Part shown: positions 46,801 through 59,000 of the stretch, piece after piece
How positions within the stretch are numbered: the stretch's first letter is position 1
Layout of the letters: the number at the start of each line of letters is the position of its first letter
NCBI GenBank assembly: GCA_029204225.1
Contig: CM055107.1
Span: 51,103,227-51,167,226, forward strand
Direction: 5' to 3'
Length of the DNA stretch: 64,000 nt
From: Diphasiastrum complanatum
Lineage: Eukaryota; Streptophyta; Lycopodiopsida; Lycopodiales; Lycopodiaceae
Position numbers and translations under genes: made by a program
The notes under the pieces: model-generated
The model's database searches: none
Seen by the model: the letters and a program-made list of their open reading frames with translations, nothing else
Told to the model about the DNA's origin: nothing

Positions 46801-49800
46801 GATTGACTGTCTTCATGACTTCTGTTCCAGATGGGGTCTAGGGGTGAACATTGTGAAGACCAAGGTGATTGTTTTCAACACTTCCAGGAGCTTTATGTTG
46901 AGACAGGAGCTCCTTTTTGACAGTCGGCCGTTAGAGATTGTCCCTTCCTACACTTACTTGGGCACCCTTTTTACTGGTCCTATATTTAGTATGAGACAGG
47001 CAGCCTCTAGTAGGCTTGGGAAAGGCCATGCTTCCCTTGCCCAGATGGAGAGATTTTGCTTCCGTAAGTCTATTCGAGATGCCTCGAGTAAGTGTCGGCT
47101 TTTTGACACCATTGTTTCTCCTACAGCTCTATATGCATCGACTGCATGGTGCACGGGCCTTACCTCATCTGACTGGGCTAGTATCTCACGGTTACAGATC
47201 ACTATGCTTTCACGCATGATTCGGGCTAAGCCTTCAGTACCACATCAGATCATCCTTGCTGAGTTTGCGGTCCCGCCCATGTACCTTGATGCCTTACTCC
47301 AGCTCATCACATATATTCAGCGCGTCCGTGTGTTCCAGTCTTCTGAGCAAAGATATACTCAGGCTGCTCTCATTTCATCTCAGCATCTTCACAGTCAGGG
47401 CTACCATGTGGCTTGGTTTTCTCAGGCCTCCAGACTTCTTAGCACACGGCATCTCTAACACAGCCCTTCCTTCTGGTACCCATGACTACATCAGACGATT
47501 CATTTATAGAGCTTACCTGGATCGAGCCTGGAATGGTCAGTTGGGTGTCAAATCCGACTTTTATCGGCTTCATTTTTTGGAGACAGATGTATCAGGGTCC
47601 CCACTGCTACCACTGTACTTACGACCTGGACTATCACATGGTCTCAGATTCATATTGGGTCAGCTCCGTGTCTCTTCACACCAGCTTGAGATTGAGGCTG
47701 GCCGGTTTCAGGATACCCCACGAGAGGACAGGATCTGCCAGCTTTGTTCCCTAGGGGTAGTAGAGACAGAGGAGCATTTTAATTTCATTTGCCCAACTTA
47801 TTATGAGATTCGTGGGAGATACCATTACTTGTTCAGGGACACACCAGTTACTTTGCGCTCACTTGTTACATATGAGGATCCACGTTGTGTTGCACTTATG
47901 GTCCGAGAGATGTTTCTATTACGACGGGATCTCCAGCCTTAGCATCAGATAGCTCCTGACACACAACTTCAGATTACCTCCTTTTTCTCCAGACGACGTT
48001 CACGACCAGTCTTAGACTTAGATGATGATGACGAGGATGAAGACACGACTTTCCACAGAGATCAGAGGCAGCGCACCTCCCAGCATTGCCCAGCAGCCAG
48101 ACCTCTTCGGCCTACCACGAGGAGACGTCCTCCCTACATTCGACATCGGTAGCAGATCTCAGCTTCACTCCCCACTGCAGCTTGTATTACATCTTTCTTC
48201 AGTAGCAGCAGCAGCAGCAATAGCAGTGTTACCTCCGGGACTTGATCTGCGGCTTGCTTCCATTATATATAGCCATTTCTTGCTTTCTACCTTTTGGTTT
48301 AGTTAACATTGATAATTGGTGTTTGGATTTATTATATATGCTTTTCTTTCAGTTTTCTGGAGACGTTTTTCATATGCTCCTAGAAAGCTTTATTAATGTC
48401 TTTTCCATGCCAAAAGGCATATAAGACAAATAAGTACATATCAAGTATGGCGCCTGATTTGTAGAAGGGCGTTCCTCCGTCTACCGCGCTCTATGGCCAA
48501 AAAAGGGAAGGGGAGCCCACCCCCCCCCCCCCTCCCCCCACACACACACACACTTCTGCCCATGTCCACGCTCCCTCATCGTTGGCCCAACCTTCTCCTC
48601 CACCGCTGGTCCCTCCTTCACCATCATCGCTGGTCCCTCCCTCCACATCGCTGACCATCTCTTCTACCAATGTTATGGATTCACATGACTCCCCATCGCT
48701 GGCTGGTCCAGAGTTCACCATCACCGCTGGTCCCTCCCTCCACATCGCTGAATGCAGACCCGCTATCCACCAACGATTCATCCACCAGCGATGTAGCCTC
48801 CTGTCTGTCCATCAACGCTACAGATTCCCTCATTGAAAAATTCCTTTCTTGCTGTCCACCAGCGCTCCAGAACCCATCATCACTGCCACTTCCTTCACAA
48901 CGGTTCCCGATGGTGCTCCAAGCCATAATGATGGTGCTGATACAGATGGAGTCTTACATAGGGTGAAGATTGAGTTAGTGTTGCCTACCAATCTAGTCCA
49001 CACTCCCTGCCCTCCACCTGCTCACCCATCTTTCGTGATACCTGAGATCTATACACTTGCCAAGTCATTTGAACAGTACATTCTCTCTTACATCGAGCAG
49101 ATCAAACACGAATCCACCTCTCTACGAAAGGAAATGGGACAGCTTCAAGTGATCATTCAATCTATGTCCGCTGAGCGGGAAACCATGTTAACCCGGATTA
49201 CTTCTTTAGAGGCAGCAATAAGTAATCAAGGAGAACCTACCAAGATTCAAGAATTGGAAGAGAAGATAGAGCAACATAAGGCTTAGACAAAAACGTGGGC
49301 CTCTCTTTTCAAGGAAGCTGTTAAGGAAGGTACACCCTCCTTCACCCGAGTCATTTCAGCCACCATATCCGAAGAGCGAATGTACAAAACCCTGAATATA
49401 AGGGTCCGCGGAGTTGAAGACACCAATAATCCAAAGAATGAAGCAACCAGCTTTCTTTAAAGCATACTCTCCCACCACTCCGAAGGGTTGGATAGAGCTT
49501 GGAGAACCAAGAGAGACCCTTCTACACTCATTGTTCGCTTCAAAATTTGGAAGAGAGACGGGCAACCCTCAAACTGCGGGCCAAGCTTAGAGTTACACTT
49601 AAATTTATGGATGATGATCTCACTCCCATGCAGGTTGCGGATCGGAAAAAGGCATTCAGTGAGGCAAAAGCGTTGGGGAAGAGGGTAATTTAGCGGGATG
49701 GCAAAGCTTGAAACATTGATCCTCCGAATCCTAACAAATAAGGAGCATGGCCCTCCGGACTAGGTAGCGGTTCGGGGGCTCTTTTTAGAGCATTGTGGTT

Positions 49801-52800
49801 GAGGTTATGGATTTGCAATGGCATTCATTCTTCAGCTACCGCTGGAGATTTTAGAGATTTTTGCACTGAGGGTTATATCTTACTACTCACCGAGACACAT
49901 GAGAGTCCGAGGTCTACCGGCTGTTGCGGGTTTTTGTTGGTTCTCTGCACATCGGAGGGCGACGAGAGCATTTGCCAGATCGGGGTTCTGGTGGGGTGGC
50001 TTGCTGAGTCCGCGACTTCATTCGGCCCTGGGTCAAGTTGGTACATACTGATGAGTGAGCTCGCTATATTTCACATCAGATGAGGAGTCACCTTACTTGG
50101 ATATCTCTTCAGACATTATCAGATATGAGGAGCGGGGTTATATTCTCCTAGCTGGCAACTTTAATGCCAGGACTGGATCCAGGCAGACAGAGTTTCATAG
50201 AGCAGAGGACGATCCACAGCAGATACATGCTTTAGAATGGGATGATCTTGGCCTCCGGCGACGATTAGCAGATGCAGAGGATCCAGTTACCGCATATGGA
50301 GAGCTGATGCTTCAGTTGGGCAAGGCTCACAGATTGGCGATATATAATGGCTTACTGCAGTGGCCTGATTCAGGTGACTTTACTTGTTTTCTGCACAGCG
50401 GAGGGAGTAGTGTTGTTGACTATTTCATGGGATTGTCGTCTCTCCTCCCCTACATTTCATCTTTCTTGGTTCACCGTACCACCCTGTTTGACCACTCATA
50501 CCTCTCTCTCTCTCTCTATTGGCCTTCTTCACAACCCCTATGCTAGTACATTCACCCCTAGTGAAAAGACCGTTTACCACTATAACCCTCAAAAAACCCC
50601 TATGTACAGGGAAACCTTATCTGATCTCCTGACTCATTTTCCCTATGCAGCTACTTTGGTGGACCAATCTCTTTTTCTTGTCCGGAGCATGCATACCGCT
50701 GCATCCCTTGCTTTTCCATCCCCACGGCCCAAGCACTTACGACATAGTAGACCGCATAACCCCTGGTATGACCACGAATGTAACCAACTTCATCTGAACT
50801 TGATTTATGCACGCTGCCACCTCCCTCATCTTGCAAAGGACTTATCTCGTGTATATCGTAGAACCACCCGCAGAAAGAAAATTGCATACGAAATTTGGCA
50901 GGGGAAGAAGATGATGAACCTTCTCTTTAGCTCCTCGTCGCGCTCTTTTTGGCAAAAATTCCTTTCACGAGCACCTCCACCCCGGATCACAGATCTTAGC
51001 ACATGGGTAACCTATGCCACATCGTTGTACATTGTACCTGATACTCCTCCACTTCCCACACACCCATACACATGTACTTCTAATATATATTGTCCCCGGA
51101 CATAGTAGAAGAGGCCGTCGACCAGTTAAACCTACATAAGGCCAAAGATGAGCTAGAGGCTGAACTTTTGAAGCAGGCCACTGACATCCTCTCACCCTTT
51201 CTCTCTTTCCTATTTAACCGCGCTATTACATATGGTTTCCCCTCCCCTTGGTCCACAAACCTTATTTATCCTATCCATAAAGGCGGTGATCCCATGAAAG
51301 CCGACAACTATAGTACCATCATGATCAGCCACCTCTTTGCCAAGGTTTATGGTTCTATTCTTCAGTCAAAGATCAGTACAGAGATGGATACTAGAGCACT
51401 GCATGCCATTGGCCAAGCTCAACACTTCTCGAGCCTTCATGTAGCGCCAGGAGCTCATGCTTGATGGACGGGCTTTAGAGGTAGTTTCCTCGTACACCTA
51501 TCTGGGAATACTCTTCTCTAGTCCTACTTTCAGCATGCGAGAGGCAGCCACCACTCAACTCGGGAAGGGGCATTCCTCCCTTGTTCAGCTTGAGCGGTTC
51601 TGCTTCAGGAAGTCCATCCGAGATGCTCGCAGTAAGTGCAGACTTTTCGACACTATTGTCACTCCCATGGCCTTTTATGCAGCAGAGACATGGTGTACAG
51701 GTCTTCCGTCATCACACTAGGCCAGCATTTCACGATTACAGACCACCATGCTAGCTCGTATGATTTGGGCGAAGTCCTCGGTCCCACACGAGATTCTTCT
51801 TGCAGAGTTTGCCGTTCCACCCATTCAGATAGCTGCAGCATTCCAACTCATCGCATATATTTAGAGAGTTAAGGATTTACCGGATACAGACACGAGATAT
51901 ACGCGGGCTCACTAGCCTCCTCACACTCCCTTCATGACCAGGGCTATCGACTGTCGTGGTTCTCACAGGCGTCCCATTTCCTCCTTGATTCATTTGGTGT
52001 ATCCATCATAGAGCTCCCTTCGGGTACCCACCAGTATATCAGGCGCTTCTTATATAGAGCGTAAGTCGACACTACCTGGAGGCGATAGCTTGGGGTTAAA
52101 CCCGCCTATTACTGGACTCATTTCATTGAGCTTGACATAGCAGGGTTCCCAATTTTGCCACACTATCTGGGATTATCACACAGCCTCAGATTTACATTGG
52201 GACAGCTCCGCGTATCATCACATCAGTTGGCTATTGAGACTGGGAGATTCCAGGGTACCCCGAGAGAGGAGCGGATTTGTCAGTTTTTTTCCCTGGATGA
52301 GGTGGAGTCGGAGAAACACTTTATCTTTAGGTGCCCTGTGTATTACGAGATCAGAGGGAGATATCACTGTCTATTTCGTGACACACCTGTCACACTACGA
52401 TCCCTCCTAGCCTACGAGGACTCCAGATGCGCCGCACTCATGTTACAAGAGATGTTTATTCTACGATAGGACCTATGTCAGACAGCTCAGCAGAGTCATA
52501 TTTCTCAGCAGCAGAATCCAGATCACCTCTTTCTTCTCCAGGAGACGAGGACGAGACTTAGTATCTAATGAGGATGAGGCTGATGACGACTTACATGCCC
52601 ACAGAGATCAGAGACAGTGCCCCACTCATACTCATGTTGTTGCACGAGCTACCCGACCTATCATGAGGAGGCCTCATCACCCTAGATGACGTCATCGACC
52701 ACCAACAGTTCCTCATGCTGCAGCTCGTATTACATCCTTTTATAGCATCAACGGAATAGGATTGGATGATAGTGTCATACCATATTCGTGACAGTTAGCA

Positions 52801-53003
52801 GTATATATGCTCCCATATGTTTCATATATCAGTGCAACCTTTTCAGTTTCAGTTTTCAGTTTTCAGTTCAGTTCATAGCAGTTAGATTTGTATTTCTGTT
52901 ATAATCTTGGAGACGTTTCATACGCTCCTACGGTTACCACATACTTGACATGTACTTTGACTAGTCTTATATGCCTTTTGGCATGGAAAAGACATTAATA
53001 AAG

Positions 53004-53062
<59 letters not shown>

Positions 53063-56000
53063 GAGATGGCTCCACGCGGATCTGCTCCTGCTGTCCCTCG
53101 CGCCATCTCTTCACTCCCTCCACGTCGGACCACCCGCTCCCCCCTCGCTACTATCTCCTCCCCCTCCCTCGCTGAAAACAGCTCCTCCATCGCTGCTGAA
53201 AACACCTCCTCCATCGCTGCTGGAAACAGCTACCCCCCCCTCTTTGCAAGCAATACCTCCTTCGCTGGAAACACCCCCTCCCTTGCTGAAACTAGTGCCT
53301 CCTCCATCGCTGAAGATACCTCCCCCATCGCTGGAAACAGCTACCCCCTCGCTGTAAGCAATACCTCCATTGCTGGAAACAGCACCCCCCTCGCTGCCCT
53401 CACCACCCTTGCTGCTGGATCAGACTCCTCGCTGCCTACAGTTGTGCACTCCCCCTCGCTGTCCTCAGACTTGCCATCGTTGCCTACAAATGATGTGGCA
53501 CCCTCTTCTTCTTCCCCACTCTCACTCTCTTCCTTCTCCTCTGTGGTTCCTCCCTCTCTTTCATCTTCTTCTTCTTCTGCCTCTTCCTCCTCTCCATCAA
53601 TCTCCCACCCTATTGCTCTGGCCACCCCTACAGGCCTTCTTCCTATCCCTTTTCCCCAAGAACCCACAGCTCCCCCATCTGCGGTACCCATCCCATACAC
53701 TCCCTCCAGCTCTCAAATTGCGGGCCAAGCTTAGAGGTACACTTATATTTATGGATGATCTCACTCCCATGCAAGTTGTGGATCGGAAAAAAGCATTTAT
53801 TGAGGCAAAAGCTTTGGGGAAGAGGGTAATTTATCGGGATGGCAAAGCTCGATACATTGATCCTCCGAATTCTGTCAAATAGGGATTAAGGCCCCTCGGA
53901 CTAAGCGGTTCGGGGGGTCCTCCTCGAGCATTGCGGTTGAGGCTATGGAACTGCAATGGCATTCACTCCTCGGCTACTGCCGATGATTTTAGAGACTTTT
54001 GTGCGGAGGGTGATCTCTTCCTATTCACAGAGACACATGAGAGTCCGGAAAGAGGTCTACCTGTTGTTACGGGTTTTTGCTGGTACTCTGCACATCGGCG
54101 GTCGACGAGAGCATTGACAGATCGGGGTTTTGGTGGGGTGGCCTGCTTAGTCCGCGACTTCATTCGGCCTTGGGTCGAGTTGGTGCATACAGATGAGCGA
54201 GCTCGCTATATTTGGATTCGGGTGGACCAGACTTTGATGGGATTGACCCGTGACCTCTTTCTGGCCATTTGTTATTTTCCACCAAACACCTCAGTTTTCA
54301 CAGCAGACGAGGAGTCACCTTACATGGATATCTCTTCAGACATTATCCGATATGAGGAGCGGGGTTATGTTCTTTTAGCTGGCGACTTTCATGCCAGGAC
54401 TGGGTCCAGGCAGACAGAGTTCCATAGAGCAGAGGATGATCCACAGCGAATACATGCTTTAGACTGGGATGATCTTGGCCTCTGGCGACGATCAGCAGAT
54501 GCAAAGGGTCCAGTTACTGCATACGGAGAGCAGATGCTTCAGTTGGGCGAGGCTCATGGATTGGCCATTTATAATGGCTTATTGTAGTGGCCTGATTCAG
54601 GTGACTTTACTTGTTTTCCACACAGTGGAGGGAGTAGTGTTGTTGACTATTTCATGGGATTCCCATCTCTCCTCCCCTACATTTCATCTTTCCTGGTTCA
54701 CCGTACCACTTTGTCTGACCACTCATACCTCTCTCTATCTATTGGCCTTCTTCACACCCCATGTACTAATACCCTAACTCCCGGCAACAAAACAGTGTAC
54801 CGCTATCATCCTCAAAACACCCCAAGGTATAGGGAAGCATTATCTGACCTCCTAACTCATTTCCCTTACAACGATACTTTGACGGACCAGTCTCTTTTTC
54901 TTGTCCGGACCTTGCATATCGTTGCATCCCCTGCCTTCCCATCTCCACGGCCCAAGCACTTACGACATAATCAACCACACAACCCCTGGTATGACCACGA
55001 GTGTAACCAACTTCATCTGGACTTGATTTATGCACGCTGCCACTTTCCCTATATGGTAAAGGACTTATCCCGTGTATACCGTAGAACCACCCGAAAAAAG
55101 AAAATTACTTACGAAATCGGCCAGGGGAAGAAGATGATGGACCTTCTCTTTAGCTCCTCGTCGCGATCATTTTGGCAAAAATTCCTCTCATGGGCACCTC
55201 CACCCCAGATCATAGATCTTAGCACATGGGTAACCTATGCCACATCGTTGTACACTGTTCCTGACACCCCTCCACTTCCTACACATCCCTACACATTTAC
55301 TTCTGATATATTCTCTCCAGCCATAGTAGAAGAGGCCATTGACCGATTAAATCTACATAAGGCCAAGGATATTGATGATCTAGAAGCTGAACTTTTGAAG
55401 CAAGCTGCATACATTCTCTCACCCTTCCTCTCTCTCCTATTTAACGCTCTATCACATCTGGTTTCCCCTCACCCTGGTCCACAACCTTATCCACCCTATC
55501 CATAAAGGCGGTGATCCCATGAAAGCCGACAACTATCGTACCATCATGATCAGTCACCTCTTTGCCAAGGTTTATGGTTCTATTCTTCAGTCAGAGATCA
55601 GTACAGAGATGGATACCCGAGCACTGCATGCCATAGGTCAGGCAGGTTTCAGACCAGGATATACCACATCAGATCATATTTTCACCTTGAGATCCATCAT
55701 TGAGGAAGCTAAGGCCAGGAGAGAGCGTGTATACTGCTGCTTTGTGGATTTCCGCAAGGCCTTTGACTCTGTGCCTCGACATCTACTGATACAGAGACTT
55801 CAGGACCGTGGCCTCCAAGAGGATATCATACAGGCAGTTGTGGCATTGTACAGACGAGTTATTGGTCGTATCCGAGTATCAGGAGTTGTATCACCAGAGA
55901 TAGAGAGTACCATTGGGGTTAAGCAGGGACGTCCTCTCTCTCCTACACTCTTTGGTTTATATATAGACGAGCTTGAGCAGGTTCTACAGGCAGAGGTGAG

Positions 56001-59000
56001 GTGAGGGATCCTATTATATGCTGATGATGTGGTTTTGCTTTCGAGGACGAGGGAAACTTTGCAACGGCATCTTGACGCGCTTCACTCTTTTTGTACTAAG
56101 TGGGGATTATCAATGAATGTGGCCAAAACCAAACTTATGGTATTTAACACCTCTAGATCCTTCATGATGAGACAGGTGCTTTATGGGAGGAGCATCCACT
56201 TGAGGTAGTTGACTCCTACATATACCTAGGGGTGGTATTTTCTGGTCCCACTTTCAGCATGCGACAGGCGGCATTTTCCCGACTACGGAAGGGTTATGCA
56301 TCGTTGGTGGAGTTGGAGAGATTATGCTTCAGCTCACATGTTAGAGATGCGACTAGTAAGTGCCGACTCTTTGACACTATGGTCGTTCCCTCAGCTCTAT
56401 ATGCATCAGAGACATGGAGTATGGCTTGACAGCTACCGAGTGGGCGCGCATCTCACGACTTCAGATTCATATGCTCTCTCAGATGATACGGGCTAAGCCC
56501 TCTATCCCGCATCATATTATATTGGCAGAGTTTGCCGTCCCCCCTATTCAGATAGAGGCATTGTTCCATATTGTCACATTCATACAGCGCCTAGAGGATC
56601 TTCAGGGTAGAGACACACACTATGCTGCAGTAGCTTTGTCGTCCTCCCAGCACCTACACTCTGAGGGACACTCCTCGTGGTATTTCCAGGCCTGTCGTCT
56701 CCTCTCCACATTGAGTATTCACATTACGGATCTACCAGCTGGTAACTCATCAGTATATTAGAGGATACTTATACAGGGCATATCTTTAGAGCACTTGGCA
56801 GGATTCGTCTGGGGTGAAGACGGAGTTCTATCGGACACATTTTCTATCTCGGGATCCTACTGGGTATCCCATTGTACCCAGATACCTAGTGGACAGTATC
56901 TCACACAGACTGCGGATAGTGATGGGTCAGTTCCGGGTTTCCTCTCAACAGTTAGCCATTGAGACTGGCAGGAATGTCTATCCCGTCGGAGACAGAGGCA
57001 GGAGAGTAGTGACTCTAATGGAGAGGCTGAGATTCCAGATGCCACCATACATAGACGGCAGAGGCAGTGTCGTCGACCAGAGAGACAGCCAGCCCGCAGG
57101 CCACGGCCTGCAACTTCACGACAGCGTAGACACCACCGATCATCTACTCGACGACAGAGAGACGCAGCTCACACAAAGACAGTGCCACAACATACTTTAC
57201 ATCATTTTCTCTCACAAAGCAGAGAGACATCTATGATGCTTGACTCTCCTTGTGCATAGCACTATTTCCTGTTTTATTGTAATCTTGTTTCTTTTAGGTG
57301 GTTGAGCTTTCACGCTCCCACCGAGCACACTTGACATGTACCTTTTTTTTTCAGTCCTATGTACCTTAGGGTATTCCATGGACATTAATAAAGATCTTTC
57401 TATCTTTCTTTCTTTCTTTCTCTTATCACTTATCACAGGTAACACGTCTATTGGATACATCTTGGAGATGGATGTCGTGGGGATCCCAGTTCGACTACGA
57501 TATTTAGATTCTAGACTATCCCATGGCCTGAGATTCACATTGGGTCAGCTACGTGTCTCATCACATCAGCTTGAGATTGGGATTGGACGTTTCCAAGGTA
57601 TCCCACGTGAGGAGCGGATCTGCCAATTATGCTCACTGTCTGAGTTTGAGTTAGAGGAGCACTTTTTGTTCAGATGCCCAATCTACTACGAGATCAGAGG
57701 GAGATACCATTGCCTCTTCAGAGAGACTCCTGCCACACTATGGTCCGGTATAGCATATGATGACCCGAGATGTGTCGCACTTATGATTAGAGAGATGTTT
57801 TTACTGTGACCTACACCAGCCATCTGTTCACCTTGATACACAGCTCCAGCTCACATCGTACTTCCCCCACCGGCGATCACGGACGGATGATGATAGTGGC
57901 AACGACAGTGACTCTCTATTACACAGAGACCAGAGACGACTCACTGCTCATGTTGCCCATAGAGCAACTATTTAGAGACGACCCTCTTGGTGACGTCAGC
58001 AACATCTTTCGAGACCACCTCCAGGCGTTATCCCCATCACATCTTTCTTCCACAGCAACGGTACTTGATGGCATTGGGTTATACCATTATCTTATTGGCA
58101 ATATTAGACCTTTGCTTTTTAGACCTACTTCATGTTCGTAATATAGTATATTGGCATTTCTTTTCTTTTCTATTATGGAGACGTTTACCACATACTTGAC
58201 ATGTACTTTTTCGTCTTATATGCCTATTGGATCATCGTCGTTTCGCCTGCCTCCAGGGTTTGTCTTGCGCACAAAGAGTGCTAAGAAGTTTATGTCTATA
58301 GGCTCTCGCAAACGTCTTCGTACTTTGGAAATTGCGTCCACCATGCCTACCTATCTGTCAACACTCGACCACCACATGTCATTGCTTCGTCCTCAGTTGC
58401 TATGGGAGACACATGCCACACCTACACGGTATTGTCCATGGCTGCCATAAGGAATAAGAGGATGCACCACCACCTCCACCTCTTCTTCTCATGCAATCAT
58501 GCATAGGAGAGGCATGCCTCCCTCTCCATGCTTGCCTACAACCTGCCAAGTGGCTTTACCTTGCCACCTAGACCTGTCCACAGCCTAGAGACTGGCTGGT
58601 CCCTATCCCACATGGCAAACAGGTGCCACCTCACCCCTAACGGGACCCTTGCTGGGTTTGTGAACCTTCTTCGCTGGATTTCAGACCCCCTCTCCCATCG
58701 CTACTGTCCAGCGCAGCAGGGACACATTTTTTTGAAAAAAAAAGTAGTAGGGGCCCGTGGAACTACTGTCCACCTACTTCCAGCCCAGTGGAACTGCCTA
58801 CAGCAGAACCCTGCCACCTGTCCGTGCCCCTGGACAGTGCCACGTGGAAGTACGCTGAGGCTCCAAAACTTTTTTCTTTTTAATATCGATTAAAAACTCA
58901 AAAAACAGTGGAAATAAGGAACAAAAAAGTGCATAAAAAACACAATTTTTGCCGAAATCAAATTCCGTCAAAAGATGCAAAACATATAAGAAATTCACTT

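Larger units (their letters stand above)
43848..48382 (+). mobile_element. LINE copy D (near full length)
   Basis: Short leader, ORF1 (43901-44602), ORF2 (44654-47942), further C-terminal coding (to about 48150) and 3' UTR. Its last bases (GGAGACG to CATATGCTCC) are cut before the usual tail and joined to an inverted tail fragment. Confidence 0.87.
48453..53059 (+). mobile_element. LINE copy E (RT core deleted)
   Basis: Begins near a C-run and (AC)n (48520-48553), then ORF1, endonuclease, a truncated RT, C-terminal region and 3' UTR ending with ATGCCTTTTGGCAT (52971-52984), GACATTAATAAAGCTT and a (CT)n tail (53006-53059). Copy F starts at the tail. Confidence 0.86.
53060..57424 (+). mobile_element. 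LINE copy F (near full length ORF2)
   Basis: ORF1 (deleted form), ORF2 with endonuclease and RT, 3' UTR with stem-loop 57361-57374, CATTAATAAAGATC and a (TTTC)n-like tail to 57424. It starts exactly at the end of copy E's CT tract. Confidence 0.87.
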
